Below, piece by piece: positions 16,528 to 24,380 of a stretch of 64,000 nt of DNA. This stretch comes from DASQFI01 sp963780895 (GTDB lineage Bacteria; Acidobacteriota; Vicinamibacteria; Vicinamibacterales; SCN-69-37), in NCBI GenBank assembly GCA_963780895.1, contig CAWAEG010000008.1, positions 62,001 through 126,000 of the forward strand, given 5' to 3'. A program made the position numbers and the translations under genes. Position 1 is the first letter of the stretch. The number at the start of each line of letters is the position of its first letter. Under the pieces are notes generated by a model. The model had not been told where the DNA came from and ran no database searches. It saw nothing but the letters and a program-made list of their open reading frames with translations.

Positions 16528-16582
16528 CCGATCCAGCGGTCAATCGCTGTTTGCAGGCCGTCACTTCCCGTTGGGGACGCCA
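16528..16582 (+). repeat. Recombinase-tail/tRNA-end repeat, copy F
   Basis: The arm GATCCAGCGGTCAATCGCTG then TTTGCAGGCCGTCACTTCC is followed by CGTTGGGGACGCCA. On the minus strand the arm reads ASPTGSDGLQTAIDRWIGA. Seven bases after the CCA the DNA becomes the 36-base leader described at 16590, so a cut occurred immediately beside the core. Confidence 0.74.
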
Positions 16583-16589
16583 AAACGCC

Positions 16590-16625
16590 GGTCCTCCTTC
16601 GAAAGAGCAACGTCTGGCAATATAG
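16590..16625 (-). promoter_or_regulatory. Orphan copy of a conserved 36-base gene leader
   Basis: On the minus strand this reads CTATATTGCCAGACGTTGCT followed by CTTTCGAAGGAGGACC: a TATA-like -10 region, a conserved middle and a strong ribosome site. The same 36 bases, with one difference, stand directly before the DinB gene at 30722-30757. Here no gene follows; eight bases on, the DNA is repeat copy F. The gene once served has been lost. Confidence 0.55.
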
Positions 16626-16714
16626 TCCGCAGCGCCGTGTCCACTTCTCAGCCGTGGTCGTGATGGAATAGCTGAACCTCTCCGGCTCCACAGCGTGCCG
16701 CTGGAGCAACATGA

Positions 16715-16963
16715 ACTTTCACGACGGTCATCACCGAGGACGGGATCGCCCTCGAAGATCTCGTCGTCGACAGCCTCCTGGAGCATCGGCGCTTTGCGAT
16801 CACGGGCGGGGCCGATCTTCTGAGGCATCTTGGCCCGCGCGTGTCGTTGTCGCTTGGCGGGCGCTACACGCGCGTCGATCGCAGCCCTGCAGCCCGGAAT
16901 CTTGGCGCGGGGGAGAACATCTTTCGAGTCACAGGGGGCATCCGCTTCAGGATCTCGAAGTGA
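16715..16963 (+). pseudogene. Outer-membrane beta-barrel protein, C-terminal fragment
   Basis: Starting directly after a TGA (16712-16714), 82 codons encode alternating strands: LEHRRFAITGGADLLRHLGP, RVSLSLGGRYTRVDRSP and NIFRVTGGIRFRISK before a TGA. The last strands with aromatic or hydrophobic alternation and a short terminal strand are typical of outer-membrane beta-barrel proteins. The N-terminal part and the signal peptide are missing. It belongs to the last block of the island. Confidence 0.5.
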
Positions 16964-17038
16964 ACACCGCTGTTTTGTCAGCCTCAGCGGAGGCGGTCTC
17001 ATCCGAGACTGGACTGGCGGTCAATCTCGATTGAAGAG

Positions 17039-17746
17039 ATGAGTATGTCAGCTTCCGCTTTGAACAAGAACCCTCGCACGCTCAATCGAGCGTCTCTCAT
17101 CTCCTCGATGGCCGCGGTCTGCCGCAGAATACGGCTCGGCAATCCGGCGTTGTTTCCAACAGGATTCCTGTTCTCGCCAAACGTTGGCATTTGGGCACCA
17201 GTGCTCCTTGTGATCCTGCTTTGCGCCGCGCCACATGCGTTCGGCGGCCAAAACAGATTGCCGCGGAGCACCTCGTTCTCCATACCTGTCTCACCGTCGG
17301 TGGTGAGCACGATCGCAACGACGGACGAGCGATTGGTACCGCTTGTGTTATGGCGAGGAGCTGAGCGTTGGTACTCCTCGGGCCAGCAAAGGGCGAGCGG
17401 TGGGGGCGGGCAAGACGGCACAATTCATGTCTCGCTCGAGTACGGAGACATTACCGAAGACCTCTTGTTTGATCCCAGAACGCACACTGCCATCGTCCAG
17501 GGTCGCACCAATCCCGTTCCGTCGAATGCGAACGTCCTGCTGATCGACGGTGTCGGGCGGGGAGGCAGCGGACGGCTGGTGAAGGCGTTCTTTTTCGACC
17601 CACGCGATGCCAACACGGACATTCGGCGCGGGAGCCTGGCTCCGTTGTTCGCTCGCTCGCCAGAGATCGTGGCGTTTCTCCAATGCAATGCGTTTCCGGA
17701 GCAGGTCAAGAGTTGGGATCCGTGTGCAGTGTTGAAGAAACAGTAA
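17039..17746 (+). CDS. Secreted hypothetical protein
   Basis: The 235-residue frame has a hydrophobic segment at about residues 58-75 (APVLLVILLCAAPHAFGG) that looks like a signal peptide with an unusually long lead. The mature part includes SIPVSPSVVSTIATTDERLV, a Gly-rich spot (SGGGGQDGTIHVSLEYGDI) and VLLIDGVGRGGSGRLVKAFF; two cysteines lie near the C-terminus. No family was recognised. The first 22 codons match, with the same spacing, those of the gene at 21190, so this stretch may be a mobile leader repeat and the true start could lie further in. Confidence 0.45.
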   Translation: MSMSASALNKNPRTLNRASLISSMAAVCRRIRLGNPALFPTGFLFSPNVGIWAPVLLVILLCAAPHAFGGQNRLPRSTSFSIPVSPSVVSTIATTDERLVPLVLWRGAERWYSSGQQRASGGGGQDGTIHVSLEYGDITEDLLFDPRTHTAIVQGRTNPVPSNANVLLIDGVGRGGSGRLVKAFFFDPRDANTDIRRGSLAPLFARSPEIVAFLQCNAFPEQVKSWDPCAVLKKQ

Positions 17747-17754
17747 CGCGGCCC

Positions 17755-17819
17755 GTCAGGCCCGCGATCCAGCGATCGATGGGCATTTGCAGGCAGTCAC
17801 TTCCCGTTGGGGACGCCAA
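17755..17819 (+). repeat. Recombinase-tail/tRNA-end repeat, copy G (last)
   Basis: The arm GCGATCCAGCGATCGATGGG followed by CATTTGCAGGCAGTCACTTC leads into CCGTTGGGGACGCCA. On the minus strand it reads ASPTGSDCLQMPIDRWIAGL. This is the copy furthest from the tRNA gene; no further copy was found to the right. In the accretion model it is the outer end of the oldest element and the DNA after 17820 is the original chromosome. Confidence 0.74.
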
Positions 17820-17952
17820 TGTATGCGAAGTGGACACTCGCCCTGGCGTGACGCCGGCAAATGAGCTTCTCGATTGTCCCGATCCCCGCTGAAACGAAAA
17901 CCCTTCTGACCGTCGCGCGGTTCCGGCGTGAGCGTGTGCCCGCGAGCGAGCG

Positions 17953-18240
17953 TCAGGTAGTCGAGCGCGCGAAACTGACGGTGTGGGCCAGGAGATTGGG
18001 CGTCGCGGTCCTGTGCGCCTGGGTCCACGAGCGAGCCTGGGCCGATGGCGTGTCGCCCGCGTCTCCGTCCGCCCACCATTCGGGCTCCCGGCGCGCGGAC
18101 TCCGGCAGCGCGAAGCCGAGGAGGTCCTCGATCTGCCCGAACGTCAGGACCACGGTGTCCGCGTATCTCGTTTCCAGGTACTCGTGCAGAGACATGTACT
18201 CGGCGGGCACGGGAACCGAGCGTGGCTTTGGAGTCATCAT
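17953..18240 (-). CDS. Small DUF7662-like protein
   Basis: The 95-residue product has the signature of a family of short proteins in which a helical segment SLHEYLETRYADTVVLTF is followed by GQIEDLLGFALPESARREPE and WWADG, then an Arg-Ala-Trp-like stretch (SQ)ARSWTQAH and a terminal strand TPNLLAHTVSFAR. The assignment to DUF7662 is from memory of this pattern. The function is unknown; the fold suggests a small DNA- or ligand-binding protein. It is the first gene outside the island. Confidence 0.6.
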   Translation of the reverse strand: MMTPKPRSVPVPAEYMSLHEYLETRYADTVVLTFGQIEDLLGFALPESARREPEWWADGDAGDTPSAQARSWTQAHRTATPNLLAHTVSFARSTT

Positions 18241-18341
18241 GTTTCCCTACACCTTACACCCACACGCGCGGCGAGCCACCGGCGCTACGCAATCGGGAGA
18301 TGGTCGGTTTGTGCCGTTGCGCGATGAACGCAACTGGCGGC

Positions 18342-18761
18342 TCACATCCTGATTTGATTCACCGCTTCACTCCGGCTGCCAGGCTCGTTCGGATAGTTGA
18401 AGAAAAGCTGGTTGCCGTCGAGATCCTCGACCACCAGCACCCTGTAGCCCCAGTGGCCGTCCTTGACCGGAACGCCACGGGCTTCGAACTCGGCGCGCAA
18501 CGCGTCGAGCGCCGCGACCGCGGCCTCGTGCGTCTCGGGCTCGACGGTCAGGGAAATGAACATCAGACCCTTGCCGACCTTCTCCGGCCACTGGTCTGAG
18601 AATATGAGGGCGCAGCTCCCGCGATCGACTTGAGCGACGCGCGCCCGACCATCCTCCTCGTACCGCCACGCAACCGCGAAGCCGAGCCGGTCTGCATAGA
18701 AGCGGAGCGAGGCTTCGACACTCGAGACGTGAAGCACGGGGCGTGCGAACCACTCCGTCAT
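18342..18761 (-). CDS. VOC-family glyoxalase/resistance-type protein
   Basis: The 139-residue protein has two beta-alpha-beta-beta-beta modules: the first opens with ARPVLHVSSVEASLRFYADR and LGFAVAWRYEED, the second ends with GVPVKDGHWGYRVLVVEDLD and GNQLFFNYP. The His of VLHV, and the Glu-Asp-Leu-Asp-Gly-Asn turn, fit the glyoxalase/bleomycin-resistance fold. A second metal-binding residue is not evident, so it could be a binding protein rather than an enzyme. Confidence 0.8.
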   Translation of the reverse strand: MTEWFARPVLHVSSVEASLRFYADRLGFAVAWRYEEDGRARVAQVDRGSCALIFSDQWPEKVGKGLMFISLTVEPETHEAAVAALDALRAEFEARGVPVKDGHWGYRVLVVEDLDGNQLFFNYPNEPGSRSEAVNQIRM

Positions 18762-18811
18762 GCGGTCGATGCTACTACGCCAACATCTGCACGCGGGCCG
18801 GCGGATCGCTC

Positions 18812-19198
18812 TCAGGTCCCCATCGCGCGGAAGACTTTCCAGCTGCCGTCCGGAAGCTTCTTGTACACCCCGAGCACCGTGCCACGAACCTGCTTCGGCT
18901 CGCCACCCGGCGAATCGACATACGAACCCGTGAAGTCACGCCACTCGACTGCCCAGCCACCATCCAGAAAAGTGACGTCCTTGGTTTCCGGGACGTAGCT
19001 CAACACCTTGACACCTGGGCGAGCCGACCAGCGTTCGTTGCTCTCTCGGATAGCTTGCTTGCCGACTTCTGCCGGCCGGCCTTGGCCGAGTCGAACGGCG
19101 TCATCGGTCCACAGATCCGTCAGCGCAACAGGATCTCGCGACAACGTAGCGGTGATGTCCTGCTGGTGGAGCTTCTCGATGGCGGCCCGGTCCGCATC
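18812..19198 (-). pseudogene. SnoaL/DUF4440-like protein, 5' end lost
   Basis: The fold is that of a cystatin-like dimeric protein: RAAIEKLHQQDITATLSRDP, then LTDLWTDDAVRLGQGRPAEV, WAVEWRDFTGSYVDSPGGE and the last strand WKVFRAMGT. No ATG, GTG or TTG stands in frame between the upstream in-frame stop (near 19232) and the conserved region; the first TTG is inside the domain (19144). The 5' end is fused to the 3' end of the membrane-protein gene in another frame, so the start was probably lost in a deletion. Translation from a rare codon cannot be excluded. Confidence 0.55.
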
Positions 19199-19683
19199 GC
19201 GGCTTCGACGCCGGTGGTGTCGTTTTCTCTAGCGCGCGGCCGAGTGAGCGTCCAGATTGTCCAGAACGCGGTGGCTCCGCCGATCCCGAGGAACGACGCA
19301 AAAATTACGACGCGGACAAAACCTGCGAGCCCGTAGCTGCCAAGGAGAATCGTGCCCAGTACGCTGGGGATGTTGCCCAGTAGCACGCCGGACAGTAGCG
19401 CGCGCCAGGGAGTGAGCGGGTAGCGCTTCAGCACCCACACCGCGGCCGGAAACGCGGCCGCGATCGTCACGAAGAACGCGGCTATGCTGACGCTAAACGC
19501 CTCCGCGATGGCCGCCTGCGTGAGATTCCCACCGCTGCCACCTCCGTAGATCGCTCGGCCGGAGCGCTCCATCAATGGGTACGTGACGAACGCTAACCCC
19601 GCTGTCACGAAGGGCTGCACAAGCAGGCCGAGGAAGATCCGCAGCTCTTCGGAGACTGAGAGAGTGCGGGGCTGAGGCGTCAT
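19120..19683 (-). CDS. Membrane protein with four or five helices
   Basis: The 187-residue product has helices at about residues 14-35 (FLGLLVQPFVTAGLAFVTYP), 55-80 (AFSVSIAAFFVTIAAAFPAA), 92-112 (ALLSGVLLGNIPSVLGTILL) and 118-145 (VRVVIFASFLGIGGATAFWT). No family was recognised. After IWTLTRPRAREN the tail is of low quality and overlaps the SnoaL-like remnant in another frame, which suggests that its own 3' end has been replaced. Confidence 0.5.
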   Translation of the reverse strand: MTPQPRTLSVSEELRIFLGLLVQPFVTAGLAFVTYPLMERSGRAIYGGGSGGNLTQAAIAEAFSVSIAAFFVTIAAAFPAAVWVLKRYPLTPWRALLSGVLLGNIPSVLGTILLGSYGLAGFVRVVIFASFLGIGGATAFWTIWTLTRPRARENDTTGVEAAMRTGPPSRSSTSRTSPLRCREILLR

Positions 19684-19938
19684 CGGCGCACGCTCCTGAA
19701 TGTTCAGATGGTTTCGACGGCACGAGCCCCGCGCGGGCGACCGTCGTCGTCCTAATCCAGAGAGTGTGTGCCTGTTTCACGCTGAATCCAAACCGTACGC
19801 CGCCGTCAGAATCAGGCGGAAATTGGCCCTCAAGATAGGATCACTGCGGTCGATACCGCTACCGGCTTTGGCGCGTCTGGAACGACCAGGTACCCTGATG
19901 GTCCTCACGTTCGAGTCGTGGCGGGCGCACGAATTTTG

Positions 19939-20018
19939 TGGGGCGGGCGTCGTTCAACTGGCAGGACACCGGGCCTTGAACCCGGTTGTTGGAGGTTCGA
20001 ATCCTTCCGCCCCAGCCA
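19939..20018 (+). tRNA. tRNA-Gln(TTG)
   Basis: The acceptor stem TGGGGCG pairs with CGCCCCA, the anticodon stem CCGGG/CCCGG encloses CCTTGAA with anticodon TTG, the T-arm carries GGTTCGAATCC, and GCCA ends the gene (CCA 20016-20018). The D-arm is GTTCAACTGGCAGGAC. It reads CAA/CAG glutamine codons. No copy of its 3' end was noticed nearby. Confidence 0.92.
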
Positions 20019-20051
20019 TCCCGTCGATGATCGCATGCTAGGATTCGGTCG

Positions 20052-20438
20052 GTGACAATTCCGCGCGAGGTGTTGGCGATCACTCTGGTGTTCGTCGCCG
20101 CCTTGGGCTCAGGGTGCGATCTCGTCGGCCCGAGTGCTTGCACGCTGATCGGCTGCACGGGCTTGGTCGTCGAAGTGACAGGTGCGCCGGGTCAGGCTGC
20201 AGTGACGGTCGTTGTCACCGCGCCTGATGGGTCGACGAGAAGCACCACCTGCACCTCGGCGACGGGCACTTGCCCAGTGTCCTTCCCCGACTTCACACCC
20301 GCCAGCGTCACCATTCGCGTGTTGACTGGCACCCAGACCATCGAAGAGACCAGACAGCCGGTGTACGAAGTCACCCGACCGAATGGTCCAGCGTGTCCTC
20401 CGGAATGTCGAAACGCTCGAGTGACCGTGACGTTGTGA
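20052..20438 (+). CDS. Small lipoprotein, hypothetical
   Basis: The frame starts at a GTG 33 bases after the tRNA-Gln gene. The 128-residue product has a hydrophobic lead ending in VFVAALGSGCDL, a plausible lipobox with Cys at residue 22. The mature part is a Thr/Val-rich beta domain (GAPGQAAVTVVVTAPDGSTR, then VTIRVLTGTQTIEETRQPVY) with three Cys pairs, as in small carboxypeptidase-regulatory-like domains. No specific family was recognised. Confidence 0.5.
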   Translation: MTIPREVLAITLVFVAALGSGCDLVGPSACTLIGCTGLVVEVTGAPGQAAVTVVVTAPDGSTRSTTCTSATGTCPVSFPDFTPASVTIRVLTGTQTIEETRQPVYEVTRPNGPACPPECRNARVTVTL

Positions 20439-20587
20439 AATCGCTCGCGGGCCGTTTGTCCGAGACCTTCAAGCGTTCGCCTTTGGGGCTCCATGTAACC
20501 GCATCGCCTCGTCGATTCGCCCGCGGATATCGTCCGCGCTAGAATCAGCAGGCTTACATTCGCAGCTACTCGGACGAGGAGGCCGCC

Positions 20588-21184
20588 GTGCAGATTCACC
20601 GCTTCGTCCCGCGCATTGCCTTGGCGTTTCTGGCCCTGGTCTCTTTCCTGGAGTATGTGCCCACGGCGCAGGGCACCACACCGGGCTCGCCCGCGGCCCG
20701 TCGCGACTGCCTGAATCACAATCCCAACGCGCTGCGGATTGAGCCGAGTCTCGGCGCCTGGCTTCTGACCGACGGTCACTCGCGAATGGCGATGTTCGAT
20801 TCTCGCGACGACGCGACGAAGGCGCTCGCCCTGGCGCAGCGGTACTCGCTGCACTGCTTCATCGGCCGCCATCCGAGCAGTCGTCCCGGCGTGACGGTGG
20901 CGACAAGGCGGAACTACATCCTCAAATATTGGGACGGTCCGACTGGAAAGGAGACGGTCATTCCAGCCGAAACGTGCACGACCTACGACCCCGCTCAGTT
21001 ACGTACGACTGACAAGGGCGTGGAGGGCTGGATCGTCACCGACGGGCGGACGCTCACACTGACGCTCGACAATGAAGCCGATGCGATGGCTGCGTTGGCT
21101 CTGGCCAAGCGGTACACGTCCTACTGCACGATCGGACACAACGATTGGGCGAAACATAGCAGCCGCATGGACTACTGGAAGTAG
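20588..21184 (+). CDS. Secreted protein with two copies of one domain
   Basis: The GTG start gives a 198-residue product with a signal peptide (ALAFLALVSFLEYVPTAQG). Two related units follow: DCLNHNPNALRIEPSLGAWL with LTDGHSRMAMFDSRDDATKA and LALAQRYSLHCFIGR, and then TCTTYDPAQLRTTDKGVEGW with IVTDGRTLTLTLDNEADAMA and ALALAKRYTSYCTIGH. Each unit starts and ends with a Cys, probably bonded. The end (WAKHSSRMDYWK) resembles a lectin-like tail. No name could be given; the pattern recalls small periplasmic ligand-binding repeats. Confidence 0.6.
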   Translation: MQIHRFVPRIALAFLALVSFLEYVPTAQGTTPGSPAARRDCLNHNPNALRIEPSLGAWLLTDGHSRMAMFDSRDDATKALALAQRYSLHCFIGRHPSSRPGVTVATRRNYILKYWDGPTGKETVIPAETCTTYDPAQLRTTDKGVEGWIVTDGRTLTLTLDNEADAMAALALAKRYTSYCTIGHNDWAKHSSRMDYWK

Positions 21185-21189
21185 CCGGG

Positions 21190-21813
21190 ATGAGTATGTT
21201 CGCTTCCGCAAGGCGCGAGATCTTTCGCACGCTCAATCCAGCGTCTCTCGTCTCCTCTGCTCTGCCCTTGGTTCGGGCGCTGCTACAGCGCGTGCCAGGT
21301 GCTCCAATCGTCGCCGTCCTTTGTCTGCTGAGCCTTTCGCCGGCCGAAGCGTCACAGGCCGATCCCGCGCTCATCCGCGTCTACATCGACTCACAACCCG
21401 GCCCGGACGCCGTCGGATTTTCCGAGCGTCAGCAGTCGGGCAAGGATCTGGCCGCCGCCCTGGCCGGCAAGAAAAAGCTCGTCACCATTGTTGACGACGA
21501 GGACAAGGCGGATGTCGTCGTGGAAGTGCAGGAGCGGACGACGACCGTGCCGAAGATCGTCTTCGGTCTCGGTCCCCGGTCCGGGCAGACCACCAACCCC
21601 GCACCAACCGCGCCGACGCGCGAAGCGCGGTTGCGTGTCAGCGCGTCTCTCACCCATGCCGACGAGTCCCGTGAGATCACGAACAAGAACCGCGCGAACG
21701 ACCACCCGGGCGGATGGAAGTCTGCGGCCGAGGACATCGCGAAGCAGATTGAGAAGTGGCTGAGCGATCGACGCGCGAAGATTCTGGCCGCGAGGCCGAA
21801 GATGACGCGCTGA
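21190..21813 (+). CDS. Secreted hypothetical protein
   Basis: From the ATG the product has 207 residues; a GTG at 21292 would start directly at a signal peptide (GAPIVAVLCLLSLSPAEA) and may be the true start. The mature part reads LIRVYIDSQPGPDAVGFSER, VVVEVQERTTTVPKIVFGL and IAKQIEKWLSDRRAK, an alpha/beta pattern found in small periplasmic domains of Acidobacteria. The bases before the GTG repeat, with identical spacing, the beginning of the gene at 17039. It follows the previous gene by only five bases. Confidence 0.5.
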   Translation: MSMFASARREIFRTLNPASLVSSALPLVRALLQRVPGAPIVAVLCLLSLSPAEASQADPALIRVYIDSQPGPDAVGFSERQQSGKDLAAALAGKKKLVTIVDDEDKADVVVEVQERTTTVPKIVFGLGPRSGQTTNPAPTAPTREARLRVSASLTHADESREITNKNRANDHPGGWKSAAEDIAKQIEKWLSDRRAKILAARPKMTR

Positions 21814-21929
21814 GCCGTCCGGACGCCGGGCCCGCGGTGAATTGGGTCCCCCAGTCGGAGGAATCAGGTCCGATAAGGTCGACAGCTTGATCGCGTACCG
21901 TACTAGGCTTCGGTGCTACGCTTCCCCGT

Positions 21930-22559
21930 ATGATCCCCACACGCGCGCTGGCCGCGCTGCTGCTGGCGTTGTCGATGCAGACGACGCCCGAACCGGGTTT
22001 CACGAGTCTCTTCAACGGCAAGGACTTCACCGACTGGAAGGTCGGTGGTCCCGCCGAAACGTTCACCGTCCAGGACGGCGCCATCGTGGCGCGCGGAACG
22101 CCCAGCATGATCTATTACGACGGTCCGTTTCGGAATCACGCGTTCCGCAACTTCCAGCTCAAGGTCGACGTGATGACCAGGCCAGGCTCGAACGGCGGGA
22201 TCTGGATCATGACCGACTACCAGGACCGTGTCTGGCCCACGAAAGGCTTCGAGATTCAGGTGAACAATTCCCACCGGGACCCGGTCAGAACGGGCAGTCT
22301 CTATCACGTCCAGGACGTCATGAACGACTCACCCGCGAAGGACGACGTGTGGTGCACGCTGGACATCCTCGCGCAGGGTGACACGATCGTGGTGCGGGTG
22401 GACGACAAAGAGGTCGTGCGCTGGACGCAGCCGCCCGACTGGAACGGCACGAGGGACTTCCGCCTCCGGCGGGTCGGCCCGGGCACCATCGGGTTCCAGG
22501 GCCACGACCCCAACAGCGTCGTCTATTACAAGAACATCCGAATCAAGCCGCTGGACTGA
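21930..22559 (+). CDS. DUF1080 protein (3-keto-disaccharide hydrolase-type fold)
   Basis: The 209-residue exported protein has a short signal (ALAALLLALSMQTTP) and one jelly-roll domain. Family marks are FTSLFNGKDFTDWKV near the start, FQLKVDVMTRPGSNGGIWIM in the middle, GFEIQVNNSH, the strand WCTLDILAQGDTIVVRVDD and the end GFQGHDPNSVVYYKNIRIK. Members bind or cleave carbohydrates and are very common in Acidobacteria and Planctomycetes. No neighbouring genes suggest a particular sugar. Confidence 0.82.
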   Translation: MIPTRALAALLLALSMQTTPEPGFTSLFNGKDFTDWKVGGPAETFTVQDGAIVARGTPSMIYYDGPFRNHAFRNFQLKVDVMTRPGSNGGIWIMTDYQDRVWPTKGFEIQVNNSHRDPVRTGSLYHVQDVMNDSPAKDDVWCTLDILAQGDTIVVRVDDKEVVRWTQPPDWNGTRDFRLRRVGPGTIGFQGHDPNSVVYYKNIRIKPLD

Positions 22560-22732
22560 GGGCCACCTTTCATTCCGACGCGTTTGGCGAACCGCTCCTG
22601 CACAGCCAGCCATACCGGCTCAGCGACGATCTGAAGCTCGGGAAGGGAGCCGACCCCATATAGTGTCGACGCCAGTACACGCCGCCCGCGGCTGAGCGGC
22701 AGAACGTCAGCCAGACGAACGGACACGCTGGC

Positions 22733-22942
22733 TCAACAGGCCGCAGCGATGCCGGCGGTCGTCAGGCTCGCACTCTTATAGATACGGGAGGTGTACCGGT
22801 CAGCGGGGTGTTCGAGCTTCTGATATCCGAACCACAGCAAGGCACACACCGCCAGAAGAGCGAGCAGCAGAAGAAAGGCGGTCCCGCGCGGGTTGGACTT
22901 CTTGCGCTTGCGTGAGGAAGCCGATTCTGTGTCGCTACCCAT
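22733..22942 (-). CDS. Small single-helix membrane protein
   Basis: The 69-residue product has a basic, hydrophilic N-terminus (SSRKRKKSNPRGT), one transmembrane helix (AFLLLLALLAVCALLWFGY) and a short C-terminal part. The orientation by the positive-inside rule puts the N-terminus in the cytoplasm. No family was recognised and no strong ribosome site is seen. Confidence 0.4.
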   Translation of the reverse strand: MGSDTESASSRKRKKSNPRGTAFLLLLALLAVCALLWFGYQKLEHPADRYTSRIYKSASLTTAGIAAAC

Positions 22943-23384
22943 GGAACGCGTGGATTCAGGATCTGTACCGCTAGACCTATGCGGTTACATAGGGGCCAGC
23001 CAGAGCCGGGTATCCAGATTTCCGACAAAAGGGCCCGATTTCCTATATAACGTCCATCGGGCCATGGCCGTGATTGCCATTTCTGATGGCCTTTGGCCCC
23101 GCATCACGCAGATTTCTGGTTGCTCTCGACCTTTGGCTTCTTGCTTCTGGCAGTGGCCTTCTTCTCTGCCTCGCTGATCAAGGTCATCTCGAGCGCATTC
23201 AGATGCTGCGCATAGGCGTCCACCAGCCCGTTCGCGCCCGCAGCGCCACGAGACGCTGATCGTAGTCACTAACACGCTCGCGAAGTTTCCAGCGCGCTGA
23301 ACCGACCCTCTGAATTCTGCCGCGATCGATCGCCAGCGCGAGCTGCGCGAAACCCCGGACCGGCTGATACCATTCGTCACGGTC
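22943..23384. other. Intergenic stretch before the polysaccharide operon
   Basis: No credible gene was found here. A perfect 8-base inverted repeat (GGCCCGAT at 23032-23039, ATCGGGCC at 23056-23063) encloses an AT-rich loop TTCCTATATAACGTCC. There is no T-run, so it is not a standard terminator; it could be an operator or part of an RNA fold. The rest shows no repeat or motif. Confidence 0.3.
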
Positions 23385-24323
23385 GTGCTTCCGCCTGCGA
23401 GTGCCAATACAGATCTGTCCTTCTCCGTCGTCGTCCCGACGCATCGGCGGCCCGTCCAGCTGGCGCGCTGTCTTCAGGCGCTCGCCATGCTGGACTTTCC
23501 GCGATCCCGATACGAGGTCATCGTCATCAACGACGGCGCTTCCGCGGAAACGGAACGGTGTGTGGCGGCGCAAGCGGCGGCGAGTGACATGCAGGTGCGG
23601 TCAATTTCCCAGCCACAAGCCGGGCCAGCGTTGGCGCGCAATGCCGGTGGGGCGGTGGCACGCGGCCGGTTTCTGGCGTTCACCGACGATGACTGCGCCC
23701 CGATGGCTGACTGGCTCAGCCGACTGGAGCAACATCTGACGGCCCATCGGTCAGCCATCGTGGGTGGACGGACACTCAACGCGTTGCCCACGCTCTTGTG
23801 TTCCACGGCCAGCCAGTTGCTCATCGATTTTCTTTACGATTACCACCGACGCGCAGCGACCGGCGCCCGCTTCTTCACGACGAACAACATGGCCGTGGAC
23901 GCACGCGAGTTTCGGGAGTCGGGTGGCTTCGACGTCACGTTCCCTCTGGCGGGCGGCGAAGATCGTGAGTTCTGCGAGCGGTGGCAGCGCCGTGGCGGCC
24001 CGCTCGTCTTCGCCGAAGACGCGCTGGTCAATCACTCGCACCGGCTCCGTTTCTGGCGCTACGTGAATCAGCACTTCAGCTATGGCCGTGGCGCGGAATT
24101 CCTGCGCCGCAGCCGCGCCCGGCTTGAGGCTCCGACGTGGAGGCCAAGGGTGGAGCCACCGTCCTTCTACTTCAAACTCGTCACATATCCCTTCGGACGG
24201 GTCGCGGGCCGCCGAGCGGTGCCGCTGTCACTCCTGATGCTCGTGTCGCAAACGGCGTACGTCGCTGGGTATCTCTTCCAGCGCGCCTTCCGGATTCACA
24301 AGCCACAGCCCCGCCGGCGCTGA
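23385..24323 (+). CDS. Glycosyltransferase family 2
   Basis: The 312-residue protein has the GT-A start SFSVVVPTHRRPVQLARCL, the nucleotide-binding VIVINDGAS, the DxD-type FLAFTDDDCAPMADWL and a later acceptor motif AGGEDREFCERWQRRG (ED). A C-terminal hydrophobic segment (VPLSLLMLVSQTAYVAGYLF) anchors it to the membrane. It adds a sugar from a nucleotide sugar to a lipid-linked or protein acceptor. The start codon is a GTG with no strong ribosome site. It opens a plus-strand cluster for a surface polysaccharide. Confidence 0.85.
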   Translation: MLPPASANTDLSFSVVVPTHRRPVQLARCLQALAMLDFPRSRYEVIVINDGASAETERCVAAQAAASDMQVRSISQPQAGPALARNAGGAVARGRFLAFTDDDCAPMADWLSRLEQHLTAHRSAIVGGRTLNALPTLLCSTASQLLIDFLYDYHRRAATGARFFTTNNMAVDAREFRESGGFDVTFPLAGGEDREFCERWQRRGGPLVFAEDALVNHSHRLRFWRYVNQHFSYGRGAEFLRRSRARLEAPTWRPRVEPPSFYFKLVTYPFGRVAGRRAVPLSLLMLVSQTAYVAGYLFQRAFRIHKPQPRRR

Positions 24324-24380
24324 GCGGCTTCACGAGCGTGCTACCGTTGAGCCCCCCTTGCCGCGTTTCTCGGGCGAGTC

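Noticed and set aside
4056..17819. CRISPR or integron attC array
   Set aside because: Spacing between the repeats ranges from about 1 to 7 kb with genes between, there is no short spacer pattern, and the repeat lacks the R/L box palindrome of attC sites. The core is the tRNA-Glu end.
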